Positions 1 through 7,927 of a stretch of 64,000 nucleotides of DNA are shown one piece after another. The notes beneath the pieces were generated by a model. The model was not told the DNA's origin and made no database searches. It saw nothing but the letters and a program-made list of their open reading frames with translations. Source of the stretch: Candidatus Parcubacteria bacterium (lineage in GTDB: Bacteria > Patescibacteria > Paceibacteria > UBA9973 > UBA918); the NCBI GenBank assembly GCA_021731405.1, contig JAKFXN010000005.1, positions 62,001 through 126,000 on the forward strand, in the 5' to 3' direction. Numbering within the stretch: the stretch's first letter is position 1; the number at the start of each line of letters is the position of its first letter. The position numbers and the translations under genes are program-made.

Positions 1-104
1 CCTGTTGGGCCGAGTCCGTAGCGCTTTGTGAGAACATCACGTGCGCGCTCAGGCAAGACGCCGAGAAGTGATTTAGTGATTTGTTTTGGTTTGAATGAAA
101 TCAT
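1..104 (-). CDS. Sigma-factor-like DNA-binding protein, N-terminal fragment
   Basis: Only the first 34 codons lie in the window; the gene runs off the left edge. The visible start reads MISFKPKQITKSLL followed by LPERARDVLTKRYGLG. That LPxRxxxVLxxRYGLG pattern is typical of sigma-70 region 4 and of the small sigma-region-4-like HTH proteins common in Patescibacteria. Such proteins bind promoter DNA through an HTH that would lie further on. The assignment is by motif recognition only, because the helix-turn-helix itself is not visible. About 94 bp with no further feature separate it from the downstream end of leuS. Confidence 0.6.
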   Translation of the reverse strand, partial: MISFKPKQITKSLLGVLPERARDVLTKRYGLGPT

Positions 105-198
105 AAAACTATAAATATTGCCCGATAGCTACCTCAATGCGATGACCATTTATAACATAAGTCCTGCATTAGGTCAACAACCCTCCATCCCCAGCTCT

Positions 199-3042
199 TT
201 AATCACTCTTTACCTCCTTTACTATGAGGTTAAGGATTTTACCGGCAACGTAGATTACTTTTGTAATTTCGCTCCCTAGAAGCTTCCTTTGCAACTCATC
301 ATTTCCTGTTATTTCCTCTAATACCTCTGCTTCTGTAGCGGTTGGGGTAACAGTTATGGTGCCGCGCATTTTACCATTAATCTGCACACCAATAGTGACT
401 AAGTCATCTACCGCGAGGCTCTCGTCTGCAACCGGGTAATCTTCACTGTGAATTGAGCTCGTCTTCCCTACTTCTACCCAGAGTTCTGAGGTGAGATGTG
501 GTGCGAATGGAGCGAGAAGTTTTAGGAATTGTTCATAATCCTCAAGGGCAATTCCCTCTTTCTCCACCTGATTTACAAACATCATCATGGCACTAATGGC
601 AGTATTAAATTTAAAGTTTGCCACATCTTCTGACACTTTTTTAATAGTTTTGTGAAGCTGCCTTTGGCTAGTTAGTGACTGTGGCACAATGTGCTCACGC
701 ATACCATTTACTCGCTCCAAAAAGCGCCGTACTCCAGCAATGCCCCCTAGGTCAAATGGATAGTTAGCACCCTCATATGGTCCCATAAATGCAAGATACA
801 TTTTTACGGTGTCAGCACCCACACGCTTTACTTGTTCGTCCGGATCAATAACATTTCCCTTACTCTTACTCATTTTGTTGCCGTCAGGACCAAGAATAAG
901 TCCACGGTTGAGTCGACGCTTGTATGGTTCGTTTTCCGTAACCAGTCCAAGGTCAAAGAGCGCCTTTTGCCAAAAGCGCGAATACAGTAAGTGCATGGTG
1001 GTATGCTCTGCTCCACCAAAATACATGTCTACTTGCATCCAGTCTTTTTGGGCTGAGAGAGACGAGAGTTCATCTGTATTTTTGTTATCGATATACCGCA
1101 AGAAGTACCATGAAGAATCCACAAAGGTGTCCATGGTCTCTACTTCTGGAGTCCAGCCAGCTCCAAAGATGCTCTCGGTGCGCTTCTTTAGCTCCTCACT
1201 TTTTGCTAGTGGTGCTACGCCGGTTGGTTTGAAATCTACGTCTTCAGGCAAGGTCCATGGCAAGTGTTCTTTGGGAATAGGATGAGCCACACCTTGCGGG
1301 TCATACACAATAGGAATTGGTACACCCCAGTATCGTTGTCGGCCAATAGACCAGTCGCGGAGACGATACGTGCTAGTAAGCTTGCCTTTTACTTTCCCAA
1401 CAATCTTTTCTTTTGCTTCCTCTGAGTCCATCCCCTCAAACTCTCCCGAGTTGATGAGTATTCCTGAACCAGTGTGGTGCATGCCGCCGAGGAACGTCAT
1501 CCATGCCCCTTTGTGTGCTTCCCAAGTAATCAGATCAGCAACATCGTCTGAATCAGTCCATTCAATAGTATGCTTTCCCTCCTCTACTTCAGATGGAACC
1601 TGATTGAGGGTAGTTAATTTGATATGGTAAAAACGCGACATGCCGCGAATGTTTTTATTTTTGGTATGCCTGAAGGAGTAGTATGAACCTGTGACTACAC
1701 TTGAACCAACAATTTCAAAATCTGTGTACCCAGTTTCTTCTAAGAGCTCTCGTTTGATAGCTGCTTCATCAGCTTCACCATCAGTACCACCACCAACAAA
1801 GTGAACGTGGGTATAGTCCCCAGCCATTTCTCTTTGTAACAAGAAGGTACCGTTGTTTGGATGCTCAATAATCAAATCGACACAATCATAGGGGATTGTT
1901 TCCACTTCAGGTCGTACCTTATTTTCACCAGTTGGTTCGTAATACTTTGCAATTACTTGGCGAATTGGTAGCTCAAACTTAGTAGCAAAGGCAAAGTCTC
2001 GTTCATCGTGCGCGGGTACAGCCATAATTGCACCAGTGCCGTAGGTAGCAAGCACATAGTCGGAGATATATACCGGAATCTCTTCTCCCGAGGCTGGGTT
2101 TTTAGCGGTGATGCCTTCAAGTTTAACTCCAGTCTTTTCTTTTGTGTTATCAAGTCGATCTTGCTCATCTTTTTGTTTAGCTGCGGCTACATAAGCAGCA
2201 ACCTCATCATAATTGCTTATTTTAGCCTCATTCTGCGCGACTAGTGTGTGCTCAGGAGCGAGTACCAAGTACGTAGCACCAAAAAGTGTATCCGGACGAG
2301 TGGTAAAGACCGTGACTGTGTCATCAGTTGAAAGTCTAAAATCTACTTCTGCTCCTTTAGAGCGACCAATCCATTGGCGCTGCGCTTCTTTGATGTGCTC
2401 TGGCCAATTAAGTGCCTCAAGGTCGTCAGTAAGTTTATCAGCGTACTTCGTGATACGAAGCATCCACTGTGGCATCTCTCGCTTTTCTATTACATCACCA
2501 CTTCGTTCGCAAGTGTCATCACTGAGTACTTGTTCATTTGCAATTACGGTATTACAGCCTGGACACCAATTCACAATTCCTTTTCCACGGTAAGCAATAT
2601 CATTTTCAAAAAACTTTGTGAACATCCACTGTGTCCACTTGTAGTATTCAGGGTCGGTAGAGCTCGTGGTTTTGTCCCACGAAAAGGCATTACCCATGCT
2701 GGCGAGTTGGGTCTTCATGAAGGCAATATTGTCGTTCGTCCAGTCTTTTGGGTTGAGATTACGCTTGATAGCAGCATTTTCGGCTGGTAGACCAAAAGCA
2801 TCGAAGCCCATTGGGTACAAGACTTGTTTACCAAGCATGCGCTTATAGCGCACATATATGTCAGGCACGGCAAAAGCGTACCAGTGTCCGATATGGAGAT
2901 TCCCAGATGGGTAGGGCCACTCTACGAGCACATACTCTTTTTCTTTACTCGTATCGCGTTCACCTACATGGTAGGTACCCTCCTCTTCCCAGATTGCCTG
3001 CCACTTCTTTTCTATCTCAGCCGAATCGAACTTTTTATGCAT
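199..3042 (-). CDS. leuS: Leucyl-tRNA synthetase with inserted Nudix domain
   Basis: Charges tRNA-Leu with leucine in the cytoplasm. About 947 residues. The class I signature HIGH is at residues 50-53 and KMSKS at about 723-727. The CP1 editing domain is recognisable from TTRPDTLFGATYLVLAPEH and GTGAIMAVPAHDERD. A zinc-knuckle-like CPGC lies near residue 165. Between the PIRQVI strand of the editing domain and the normally following GILINSGEF, about 135 extra residues (roughly 385-520) carry a perfect Nudix box GX5EX7REUXEEXGU at residues 417-439 (REL-LEETGY core). The frame is unbroken through the insert. The ATG at 3042 was chosen over a TTG three codons upstream because MHKKFDSAEIEKKWQ is the usual family start. 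Confidence 0.95.
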   Translation of the reverse strand: MHKKFDSAEIEKKWQAIWEEEGTYHVGERDTSKEKEYVLVEWPYPSGNLHIGHWYAFAVPDIYVRYKRMLGKQVLYPMGFDAFGLPAENAAIKRNLNPKDWTNDNIAFMKTQLASMGNAFSWDKTTSSTDPEYYKWTQWMFTKFFENDIAYRGKGIVNWCPGCNTVIANEQVLSDDTCERSGDVIEKREMPQWMLRITKYADKLTDDLEALNWPEHIKEAQRQWIGRSKGAEVDFRLSTDDTVTVFTTRPDTLFGATYLVLAPEHTLVAQNEAKISNYDEVAAYVAAAKQKDEQDRLDNTKEKTGVKLEGITAKNPASGEEIPVYISDYVLATYGTGAIMAVPAHDERDFAFATKFELPIRQVIAKYYEPTGENKVRPEVETIPYDCVDLIIEHPNNGTFLLQREMAGDYTHVHFVGGGTDGEADEAAIKRELLEETGYTDFEIVGSSVVTGSYYSFRHTKNKNIRGMSRFYHIKLTTLNQVPSEVEEGKHTIEWTDSDDVADLITWEAHKGAWMTFLGGMHHTGSGILINSGEFEGMDSEEAKEKIVGKVKGKLTSTYRLRDWSIGRQRYWGVPIPIVYDPQGVAHPIPKEHLPWTLPEDVDFKPTGVAPLAKSEELKKRTESIFGAGWTPEVETMDTFVDSSWYFLRYIDNKNTDELSSLSAQKDWMQVDMYFGGAEHTTMHLLYSRFWQKALFDLGLVTENEPYKRRLNRGLILGPDGNKMSKSKGNVIDPDEQVKRVGADTVKMYLAFMGPYEGANYPFDLGGIAGVRRFLERVNGMREHIVPQSLTSQRQLHKTIKKVSEDVANFKFNTAISAMMMFVNQVEKEGIALEDYEQFLKLLAPFAPHLTSELWVEVGKTSSIHSEDYPVADESLAVDDLVTIGVQINGKMRGTITVTPTATEAEVLEEITGNDELQRKLLGSEITKVIYVAGKILNLIVKEVKSD

Positions 3043-3103
3043 AACTAACAAATCGCCTAACCGTTAACGAACTATCAGTATGCCACGGGTTTAGGGAGAT
3101 GTC

Positions 3104-3145
3104 TAAAACAAAAGTCGTACCCAGAGGAGTACGACTTTTGTTTTA
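3104..3145. terminator. Bidirectional-looking intrinsic terminator
   Basis: Perfect 17-bp inverted repeat (TAAAACAAAAGTCGTAC and its complement) with a short loop, A-rich on one side and T-rich on the other. It follows the minus-strand membrane gene at 3163 and separates it from leuS. Confidence 0.85.
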
Positions 3146-3162
3146 AGTATATTACTTTGTTA

Positions 3163-4062
3163 TTAGCGCACTACTCGTTCAAAACAGTATCTTCCCTCTT
3201 TGTATTGCCAGTTGTCGGCATTTTTGATTGGCATTGCTTCATCGAAGGTTGGACGGAACATCATCTCTGAATCTTCAGCTGAGTCACGTGAGAAGGTAGC
3301 GCAGAGGTCAAACCCTTCCGCAGTCACTTCATATGAGTAGGCAGGACGGTCCTCTGGAGCCTGTGGTACATCAAATTCACCGTATACGTCTTCGAGTGTG
3401 GCTGGGATAGTGGTACTACTAATTCGCAAGGCCTCCTCTACTCGCCATTGGATTGATTGGAGGTCTTGAATTTGGGTTTCATCCAGCTTCATTTCGCGCA
3501 CTTCAGATGGTGTTTCGGTATAGAAGAAACCAGTGAGCAATGAGGCTAGTACCAATGCTGACATACCAGCGCCAAACATCTTTGAGGCACTTTCTCGAGT
3601 GAGCCAATAACCACGTGCATCTTGCAGGTAGTAGTAAAAGGCCGCACCAACTACTGCGAGGAGTACGAGGGCCTTAAGGATAAACCGCGTTGTAAGATCA
3701 CCTTCAAGAAACGCGAGAATAATTGCTACGAGGTCGCCTAGAATAACTCCACCTCCAACTAGAAGTGAGAGGTACATAAGCCACTTTGTAAGTCCAAGGT
3801 ACGTAGCGTTTGTTTCTTTGCGGCGCATTACATTTACGCGACGGGTAAGGATGATATAGGTTGGAAAGAATACGAGAAGCATCGCAATACCGAGACGAAC
3901 ACTACTGCTGTTGCTTTCGATAGCCCAGTAGCCCTCTGTCGCATCTGGGACGCTGAGGTTAATAACACTAAAGAGTAAGACGAGTAAAAACGAAACTGAG
4001 AGGTATAAAGTAATAATTGATCCCAATTGAAGCACGAAGTGCTTGGCTGTGTTGTTTTCCAT
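3163..4062 (-). CDS. DUF5671-like polytopic membrane protein
   Basis: 299 residues. About five hydrophobic segments lie in the first ~190 residues, followed by a soluble C-terminal part of about 110 residues (LQSIQWRVEEAL, then a region ending CFERVVR). The arrangement and the RRVNVMRRKE and YYYLQDARGYW loops recall the DUF5671-type proteins widespread in Patescibacteria; function is unknown. The gene appears leaderless: TATACT is separated from the ATG by only six bases (4063-4068), with no SD. It stands alone between the HIT gene and leuS and has its own terminator. Confidence 0.75.
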   Translation of the reverse strand: MENNTAKHFVLQLGSIITLYLSVSFLLVLLFSVINLSVPDATEGYWAIESNSSSVRLGIAMLLVFFPTYIILTRRVNVMRRKETNATYLGLTKWLMYLSLLVGGGVILGDLVAIILAFLEGDLTTRFILKALVLLAVVGAAFYYYLQDARGYWLTRESASKMFGAGMSALVLASLLTGFFYTETPSEVREMKLDETQIQDLQSIQWRVEEALRISSTTIPATLEDVYGEFDVPQAPEDRPAYSYEVTAEGFDLCATFSRDSAEDSEMMFRPTFDEAMPIKNADNWQYKEGRYCFERVVR

Positions 4063-4101
4063 ATCTATAGTATACGCTTTTTGTAGGTAAAAGGTAACAA
4101 A

Positions 4102-4461
4102 CTAGAATTCTTTCTTGACTGTAGCGAGATGTAGATGGAAATGGTCTGGAATAGATTTTATGCTTAGCAAAGGCTCAATAATATACTCATAGGTATCATT
4201 GAGTTCGTGTTGTTTTAAATTAAAAAGCTCTATTTGCTCCTCTTTTGAAAGCTCAGCCTCTGTTTTGTGTATTTTTGTCACCAGCATATCGTGCTTGTCT
4301 ACAATCCGGTCATAGGGAAAATCGTTTGCAATGAGTCGCCAATGAGTAAACTCCCTGAGGGAAATTTTCTGACAAAGAACACAGCCATCGGAGCTTGTGT
4401 TAGTGTTACGCCACTTTGTGTAGTCAGTATTTGTTTTTGCGGTTCTTAAACTATGACCCAT
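4102..4461 (-). CDS. HIT-like (histidine triad) protein
   Basis: 119 residues. The C-terminal motif HFHLHLAT fits the histidine-triad pattern HxHxHxx of HIT nucleotide hydrolases and transferases, which cleave dinucleotides or nucleoside phosphoramidates. A CVLC pair at about residue 28 could bind zinc, as in GalT- or HinT-related proteins. Length is near the family norm (110-150). Substrate cannot be told. Transcription should start at or next to the ATG, because TATACT ends six bases upstream. It diverges from the gene at 4484 across a symmetric -10 element. Confidence 0.7.
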   Translation of the reverse strand: MGHSLRTAKTNTDYTKWRNTNTSSDGCVLCQKISLREFTHWRLIANDFPYDRIVDKHDMLVTKIHKTEAELSKEEQIELFNLKQHELNDTYEYIIEPLLSIKSIPDHFHLHLATVKKEF

Positions 4462-4465
4462 ATTT

Positions 4466-4477
4466 GTAGTATACTAC
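4466..4477. promoter_or_regulatory. Symmetric bidirectional -10 element
   Basis: The 12-bp perfect palindrome GTAGTATACTAC contains TATACT on both strands. On the minus strand TATACT is followed by six bases and the ATG at 4461; on the plus strand by eight bases and the ATG at 4484. One overlapping -10 would therefore serve two divergent leaderless genes. No -35 box is apparent on either side. Confidence 0.65.
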
Positions 4478-4483
4478 GTGCCT

Positions 4484-4753
4484 ATGAAATCAGAAGACTT
4501 GAAAAAAGCCCCAAAGTTGTTTTGTGAAAGCATTAATGTAGCGTTTACCCCAGAGTATTTTGTAATGGGTCTGAGCTCAGGCACACAAGGTACTATCTAT
4601 ACCTTGACTCCACAGCACCTTAAGCGTTTGCAGCAATATCTGTCTCATCAGGTAAGTGAATACGAAAAGGAACATGGTGAAATCAAAGCCAACTGGAATC
4701 CAAACATAGTAAGTCCGGTACAGCGCGCCAATCCTCCAACAGAATTGAGTTAA
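4484..4753 (+). CDS. DUF3467-like protein
   Basis: 89 residues from the ATG; a GTG two codons upstream is possible but would fall within bases of the -10. The pattern of an early strand (INVAFTPEYFVMGL), a TLTPQHLKRLQQYL helix and a YEKEHGEI end matches DUF3467-type proteins, whose function is unknown. No signal peptide or TM. A strong terminator follows directly. Divergent from the HIT gene. Confidence 0.65.
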   Translation: MKSEDLKKAPKLFCESINVAFTPEYFVMGLSSGTQGTIYTLTPQHLKRLQQYLSHQVSEYEKEHGEIKANWNPNIVSPVQRANPPTELS

Positions 4754-4755
4754 GA

Positions 4756-4782
4756 AAAATCCCGCACAAACGTGCGGGATTT
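4756..4782 (+). terminator. Intrinsic terminator after the DUF3467-like gene
   Basis: AATCCCGCAC stem with complementary GTGCGGGATT, 4-nt loop, T-rich end. It may also serve the minus-strand gene that ends at 4786. Confidence 0.85.
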
Positions 4783-4785
4783 ACT

Positions 4786-5085
4786 TTAGTGACTACTTTG
4801 CGCCGGCTGCTTGGCGCGCTCAATGGTAAGCGCGGTCACAAGATCGATGTGGTACTTGCCAAACGCAATGAAGAGCTGCTCAATGGTCGGGATACGTTGT
4901 GTGTTCTTAAGAGTAGATATGTACTCACGCACCACAATCAAATTGCGCTCTAAGTGATTCTCGTGAGATAGTTCTCTGCCACTGAGTTTCATCAAAGGGT
5001 GTTTTTTGTTGAGCTGGTAAAGAGCTTCGCTGATATTCTCACATTCCCTGAGTAACTCAAGGACTGCTTCTGCTGAAGTTGACAT
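4786..5085 (-). CDS. Small hypothetical protein, ~100-residue paralogue family (member A)
   Basis: 99 residues, predicted all-helical, no TM. Start chosen at MSTSAEAV because AAGGAG lies seven bases before that ATG; longer readings upstream cross the promoter and terminator of the neighbour. The pattern ECENISEALYQLNKKH near residue 15 and IEQLFIAFGKYHIDLVTAL followed by ERAK near the end recurs in the genes at 5171, 5992 and 6280, so these four look like diverged tandem paralogues. Function unknown. Confidence 0.65.
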   Translation of the reverse strand: MSTSAEAVLELLRECENISEALYQLNKKHPLMKLSGRELSHENHLERNLIVVREYISTLKNTQRIPTIEQLFIAFGKYHIDLVTALTIERAKQPAQSSH

Positions 5086-5141
5086 GTTGTCTCCTTGAGT
5101 TAGGGTAATTCCTTTATAAGTATATACCATCAATGGCAACA

Positions 5142-5172
5142 AAAGCACCAACCCGAAATGAGTTGGTGCTTT
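5142..5172 (-). terminator. Terminator after the gene at 5171
   Basis: 11-bp perfect stem AAAGCACCAAC with GTTGGTGCTTT and a 9-nt loop; it overlaps the stop codon of the upstream minus-strand gene. Confidence 0.8.
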
Positions 5173-5476
5173 AGATTTTTTCAAAAGGAAAATACAGTCC
5201 TTGCCTTGCCTTCTCACATTCGATTGCCCCATATAATGCGAAGTAGAATGTGTAAAGAGCAATGATATGTTCATCCTCTGAAGGTTGTCTGATATCTATT
5301 CCGTCAGGAGCAAATCGCTCGTAGAACTCATCGGTGAGACTTTCTTTCTCCTCTTTCGAGGTTATATTGTCAAAGTCATAGCGCAAAAGCCCATGCTTTT
5401 TGTTGTAGTACCTCAGAATTTCGCCCAAAGCGCTACAAACGACGTACAGGGCATCAAGATGCGACAGGGTTTTCAT
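5171..5476 (-). CDS. Small hypothetical protein, ~100-residue paralogue family (member B)
   Basis: 101 residues, helical, no TM. ATG preceded by AGGAG with six-base spacing; an adjacent in-frame GTG is less likely. LGEILRYYNKKHGLL near residue 18 and a helix ending ALYGAIECEKARQG near the C-terminus align with the ECxxI..LNKKH and LVxALxxERAK patterns of members A, D and E. The gene is a self-contained unit with its own promoter (5506-5533) and terminator. No function can be assigned. Confidence 0.6.
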   Translation of the reverse strand: MKTLSHLDALYVVCSALGEILRYYNKKHGLLRYDFDNITSKEEKESLTDEFYERFAPDGIDIRQPSEDEHIIALYTFYFALYGAIECEKARQGLYFPFEKI

Positions 5477-5505
5477 CACCTACTCCTAAAGAACAAGTTA
5501 TAAAA

Positions 5506-5533
5506 ACAATACTTGAAGTATTAGAAGTGTCAA
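5506..5533 (-). promoter_or_regulatory. Consensus-like promoter of the gene at 5171
   Basis: Minus strand TTGACA (5528-5533), 16-bp spacer, TATTGT (5506-5511), leading to a ~25-nt leader with SD AGGAG. The -35 starts only a few bases after the preceding terminator stem. Confidence 0.7.
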
Positions 5534-5540
5534 ATATCAA

Positions 5541-5567
5541 ACCGCCGCACTGAATCAGTGCGGCGGT
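5541..5567 (-). terminator. Terminator after the gene at 5570
   Basis: 12-bp perfect stem ACCGCCGCACTG with its complement, 3-nt loop, then TTTGATATTT on the minus strand. Confidence 0.85.
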
Positions 5568-5569
5568 CT

Positions 5570-5875
5570 TTATTTTGAAGAGTTCTCCAAGAAGAACTGT
5601 TTGACTGCAGGGGTTGTCTCCCACAGTACGCGACGTACATTTTTACCTCGCACGAGAACGTCTGTTTCGATACGAATGAGAAGGCTCGGTCTCCGCATCA
5701 GTCGATCAAGAATCGAGTACAGCTCAGCATCGGAGTGGGGCTCTTGAAGAGCGTCGCCAATTTCTGGGACCGCGACCGGTGTTGACGACTCCGCCAAATA
5801 CCGTAGCACTGGGACACTACCTTCTCGGACTACTTCACCGCAAATGAGTACATCCCCTTTTCTAGGAATTGCCAT
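5570..5875 (-). CDS. Winged-helix-like small protein
   Basis: 101 residues. Order: an N-terminal basic strand, VPVLRYLAESSTPVAVPEIG (helix-turn-helix-like), AELYSILDRLMRRPSLL (possible recognition helix and wing) and a C-terminal TPAVKQFFLEN. The organisation resembles small winged-helix regulators but no family is recognised with certainty. Start fixed by AAAGGAGA five bases before the ATG. It lies inside the run of ~100-residue paralogues but is not itself a clear member. Own promoter and terminator. Confidence 0.6.
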   Translation of the reverse strand: MAIPRKGDVLICGEVVREGSVPVLRYLAESSTPVAVPEIGDALQEPHSDAELYSILDRLMRRPSLLIRIETDVLVRGKNVRRVLWETTPAVKQFFLENSSK

Positions 5876-5926
5876 GACTTTCTCCTTTTACATTGATGAT
5901 GAGGTGAGGGAACAAAACTGGTTTGG

Positions 5927-5954
5927 ATAATACTAGAAAAGCGGGGCTCGTCAA
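5927..5954 (-). promoter_or_regulatory. Consensus-like promoter of the gene at 5570
   Basis: Minus strand TTGACG (5949-5954), 16-bp spacer, TATTAT (5927-5932), followed by a leader of about 45 nt with a strong SD. Confidence 0.7.
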
Positions 5955-5966
5955 TAAATATATTAA

Positions 5967-5988
5967 AGCCCGCACCTAGGTGCGGGCT
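5967..5988 (-). terminator. Terminator after the gene at 5992
   Basis: 9-bp stem AGCCCGCAC with GTGCGGGCT and loop CTAG, followed on the minus strand by a short T/A-rich run. Confidence 0.8.
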
Positions 5989-5991
5989 CCC

Positions 5992-6276
5992 TCAGTCTGT
6001 GACTGGCGGGTATTCGTCGAGAGCATCCACAAGTTCCTCGTGGAAACGCTCATGGGCTATGAACAATTCCGTAAGGCTTGGTCTTACTGGATCGCGCACA
6101 GCCGGAAAGAATCGCAGCAGAAAACGTTTGAGAATCTCCTCCTCTGGTTCAGTAGGGACTCTCTCTATTGCAATGAAGCTGAAGACCTCATGGTGTCTGT
6201 TTTTGTCGTGAAGTCTATGTGCAATTTTGCGACACTCTTGCATCAGCTGCATCAGATCATTGTACTGCGTGCTCAC
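5992..6276 (-). CDS. Small hypothetical protein, ~100-residue paralogue family (member D)
   Basis: 94 residues with a GTG start, supported by AGAGG seven bases upstream. That SD is formed by the last codons of the gene at 6280, whose stop is three bases before this start, so the two are translationally linked. QECRKIAHRLHDKNRHHEV near residue 13 and LTELFIAHERFHEELVDAL near the end match members A and E. No TM, no signal peptide, function unknown. Confidence 0.65.
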   Translation of the reverse strand: MSTQYNDLMQLMQECRKIAHRLHDKNRHHEVFSFIAIERVPTEPEEEILKRFLLRFFPAVRDPVRPSLTELFIAHERFHEELVDALDEYPPVTD

Positions 6277-6279
6277 TAT

Positions 6280-6597
6280 TTACCTCTTTAAGGACAGTTG
6301 TGCAAATGATTTGGAAATCTTAGCTCTTTCTTTGGCAATGGACAGTTCAATCCTGGCGAGGTACATCGCAAAGGCAGATATGAGTTCTTTGGTTGTTGGG
6401 GTATCAAAGTTTTTTGCTTTGGGCTCAAATATCTGCAGAAAAGTGACCCAGATAATTTTCTTTGAGTCCGACCTTGGCTTGATGTCTGTTGGCTCACAGT
6501 TCAGTAGCGCGTGAGCTTGGTTAAGCTTTTTTAGCACAGCTATCCGTTTCCGGCACTGTTTCTTGAGTGTAGCGACATCACTAGATGTGTTTTGCAT
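6280..6597 (-). CDS. Small hypothetical protein, ~100-residue paralogue family (member E)
   Basis: 105 residues, basic, helical. ATG preceded by TTAGGAGG at four to five bases, the strongest SD in this run. KKQCRKRIAVLKKLNQAHALL near the N-terminus and KELISAFAMYLARIELSIAKERAK near the C-terminus match member A most closely (ENISEALYQLNKKH and IALVTALxxERAK type blocks). First gene of a two-gene operon with member D. Function unknown. Confidence 0.65.
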   Translation of the reverse strand: MQNTSSDVATLKKQCRKRIAVLKKLNQAHALLNCEPTDIKPRSDSKKIIWVTFLQIFEPKAKNFDTPTTKELISAFAMYLARIELSIAKERAKISKSFAQLSLKR

Positions 6598-6633
6598 ATA
6601 ACCTCCTAAGTGTGAATGTACTTACCTGTGTTG

Positions 6634-6661
6634 AGCGTACCACCAGAACCAAAGCTGTCAA
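6634..6661 (-). promoter_or_regulatory. Promoter of the 6280-5992 operon
   Basis: Minus strand TTGACA (6656-6661), 16-bp spacer, TACGCT (6634-6639): a perfect -35 with a poor -10. The leader is about 35 nt with SD. Confidence 0.6.
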
Positions 6662-6662
6662 T

Positions 6663-6692
6663 AAACCCCGACACCTTTAAGTGTCGGGGTTT
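6663..6692 (-). terminator. Terminator after ychF
   Basis: 12-bp perfect stem AAACCCCGACAC with GTGTCGGGGTTT, 6-nt loop. Confidence 0.9.
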
Positions 6693-6698
6693 ATCTCT

Positions 6699-7796
6699 CT
6701 AAATCATAAATTCAATCACATCTCCATCCTTCACTACATAGTCCTTACCTTCAGTGCGCAGCTTCCCTTCTTCTTTGGCTGCTTTAAGTGAACCGCACTC
6801 CACCAGATCATCAAAGGTCACTACTTGGGCACGGATATATTTCTTTTCAAAATCAGTATGAATAGCCGCAGCCGCTTTTGGTCCAACTGAACCAATTGGT
6901 ACTGTCCAAGCGCGTGTTTCCTTCTCACCAGTGGTGAAGTAGCTCATAAGACCAAGACGGTTGTAGCAAGCACGGATGAGACTCTCCACACCACTTCCTT
7001 GTGCACCATATTCGCGGCGGAAGTCGTTCTTCTCATCGTCAGAAAGATCGCGCAGTTCATGTTCCATTCCAGCATCTACTACCACATATTCAGCGTTAGT
7101 GTTTTCAAAAAATTCTACCAAGCGAAGCCAACGGTCGTCATTTTGCTCATCAAGGTTGTACGCATCTGTCTTCTTATTACAAACATACAAGAATGGCTTG
7201 AGTGTCAGGAGATGTAGTCCTTTAACAATCTTCACCTCATCATCAGTCATTGGCAGTGCATTGGCCAGAAGACCAGACTTCAGGTGTGGGGAGAGTCGCT
7301 CAAGAATAGTTTTTTCAGCCACAGCATCTTTGTCTCCGCGCTTAGCGTCTTTCTCTACGTTGTTAAGGCGTTTGATTACGGTCTCACTATCTGCGAGCAC
7401 GAGCTCAAGGTTAATAACCTCAATATCCGAGAGTGGGTCAATCTCCGCTGATACATGGTGAATATCGCCATCTTCAAAAATGCGTACCACCTGCGCAATC
7501 ATGTCTGTTTCGCGAATGTTGGCCAAGAACTTGTTCCCCAGCCCTTCACCAGAAGCCGCGCCTGCTACTAGACCAGCAATATCCACAAACTCAACGACTG
7601 CGGGAATAATCTTTTCAGAACCAGAAATAGCTGACAGTGACGCGAGTCGTCCATCTGGTACCGGTACTACCCCGACTGACGGATCGATGGTAGCAAAAGG
7701 ATAATTGGCAATTAAGACCTCATTTTTAGTGAGGGCGGTAAAGAGGGTCGACTTCCCTACGTTTGGCAATCCAACAATTCCAACAGATAATGACAT
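6699..7796 (-). CDS. ychF: Ribosome-binding ATPase YchF (Obg-like)
   Basis: 365 residues, the normal length of YchF/OLA1. A P-loop NTPase of the Obg group that binds ATP in preference to GTP and associates with ribosomes and the proteasome or stress response in other bacteria. Visible motifs: G1 GLPNVGKST at residues 8-16, switch region DIAGLVAGAASGEGLGN, VCNKKTDA in the base-recognition position, and a C-terminal TGS domain ending KDYVVKDGDVIEFMI. The start at MSLSVGIVGLPNVGKS was preferred to a reading 14 codons longer because it matches the family N-terminus. Confidence 0.95.
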   Translation of the reverse strand: MSLSVGIVGLPNVGKSTLFTALTKNEVLIANYPFATIDPSVGVVPVPDGRLASLSAISGSEKIIPAVVEFVDIAGLVAGAASGEGLGNKFLANIRETDMIAQVVRIFEDGDIHHVSAEIDPLSDIEVINLELVLADSETVIKRLNNVEKDAKRGDKDAVAEKTILERLSPHLKSGLLANALPMTDDEVKIVKGLHLLTLKPFLYVCNKKTDAYNLDEQNDDRWLRLVEFFENTNAEYVVVDAGMEHELRDLSDDEKNDFRREYGAQGSGVESLIRACYNRLGLMSYFTTGEKETRAWTVPIGSVGPKAAAAIHTDFEKKYIRAQVVTFDDLVECGSLKAAKEEGKLRTEGKDYVVKDGDVIEFMI

Positions 7797-7927
7797 ATAG
7801 GCGCTACAGTAGCAGATTGGCGCAATTATATAAAGCACTCATGCTGGTGTATCTACAAATTAAAGATGTGTGGTAAAATATTTAAAGCACAAAGGTAATT
7901 TATTTATTTACCCAAACAAGTCACACT

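Noticed and set aside
1465..1890. Assembly chimera as the cause of the Nudix insert in leuS
   Set aside because: The frame is open on both sides, the editing-domain motifs before and after are continuous, and the insert has the same codon style; only a wider survey could revive the doubt.
4754..6698. Integron cassette array, suggested by small genes each followed by an inverted repeat
   Set aside because: The inverted repeats are ordinary GC-rich terminators with no shared recombination core, and every unit has its own promoter.
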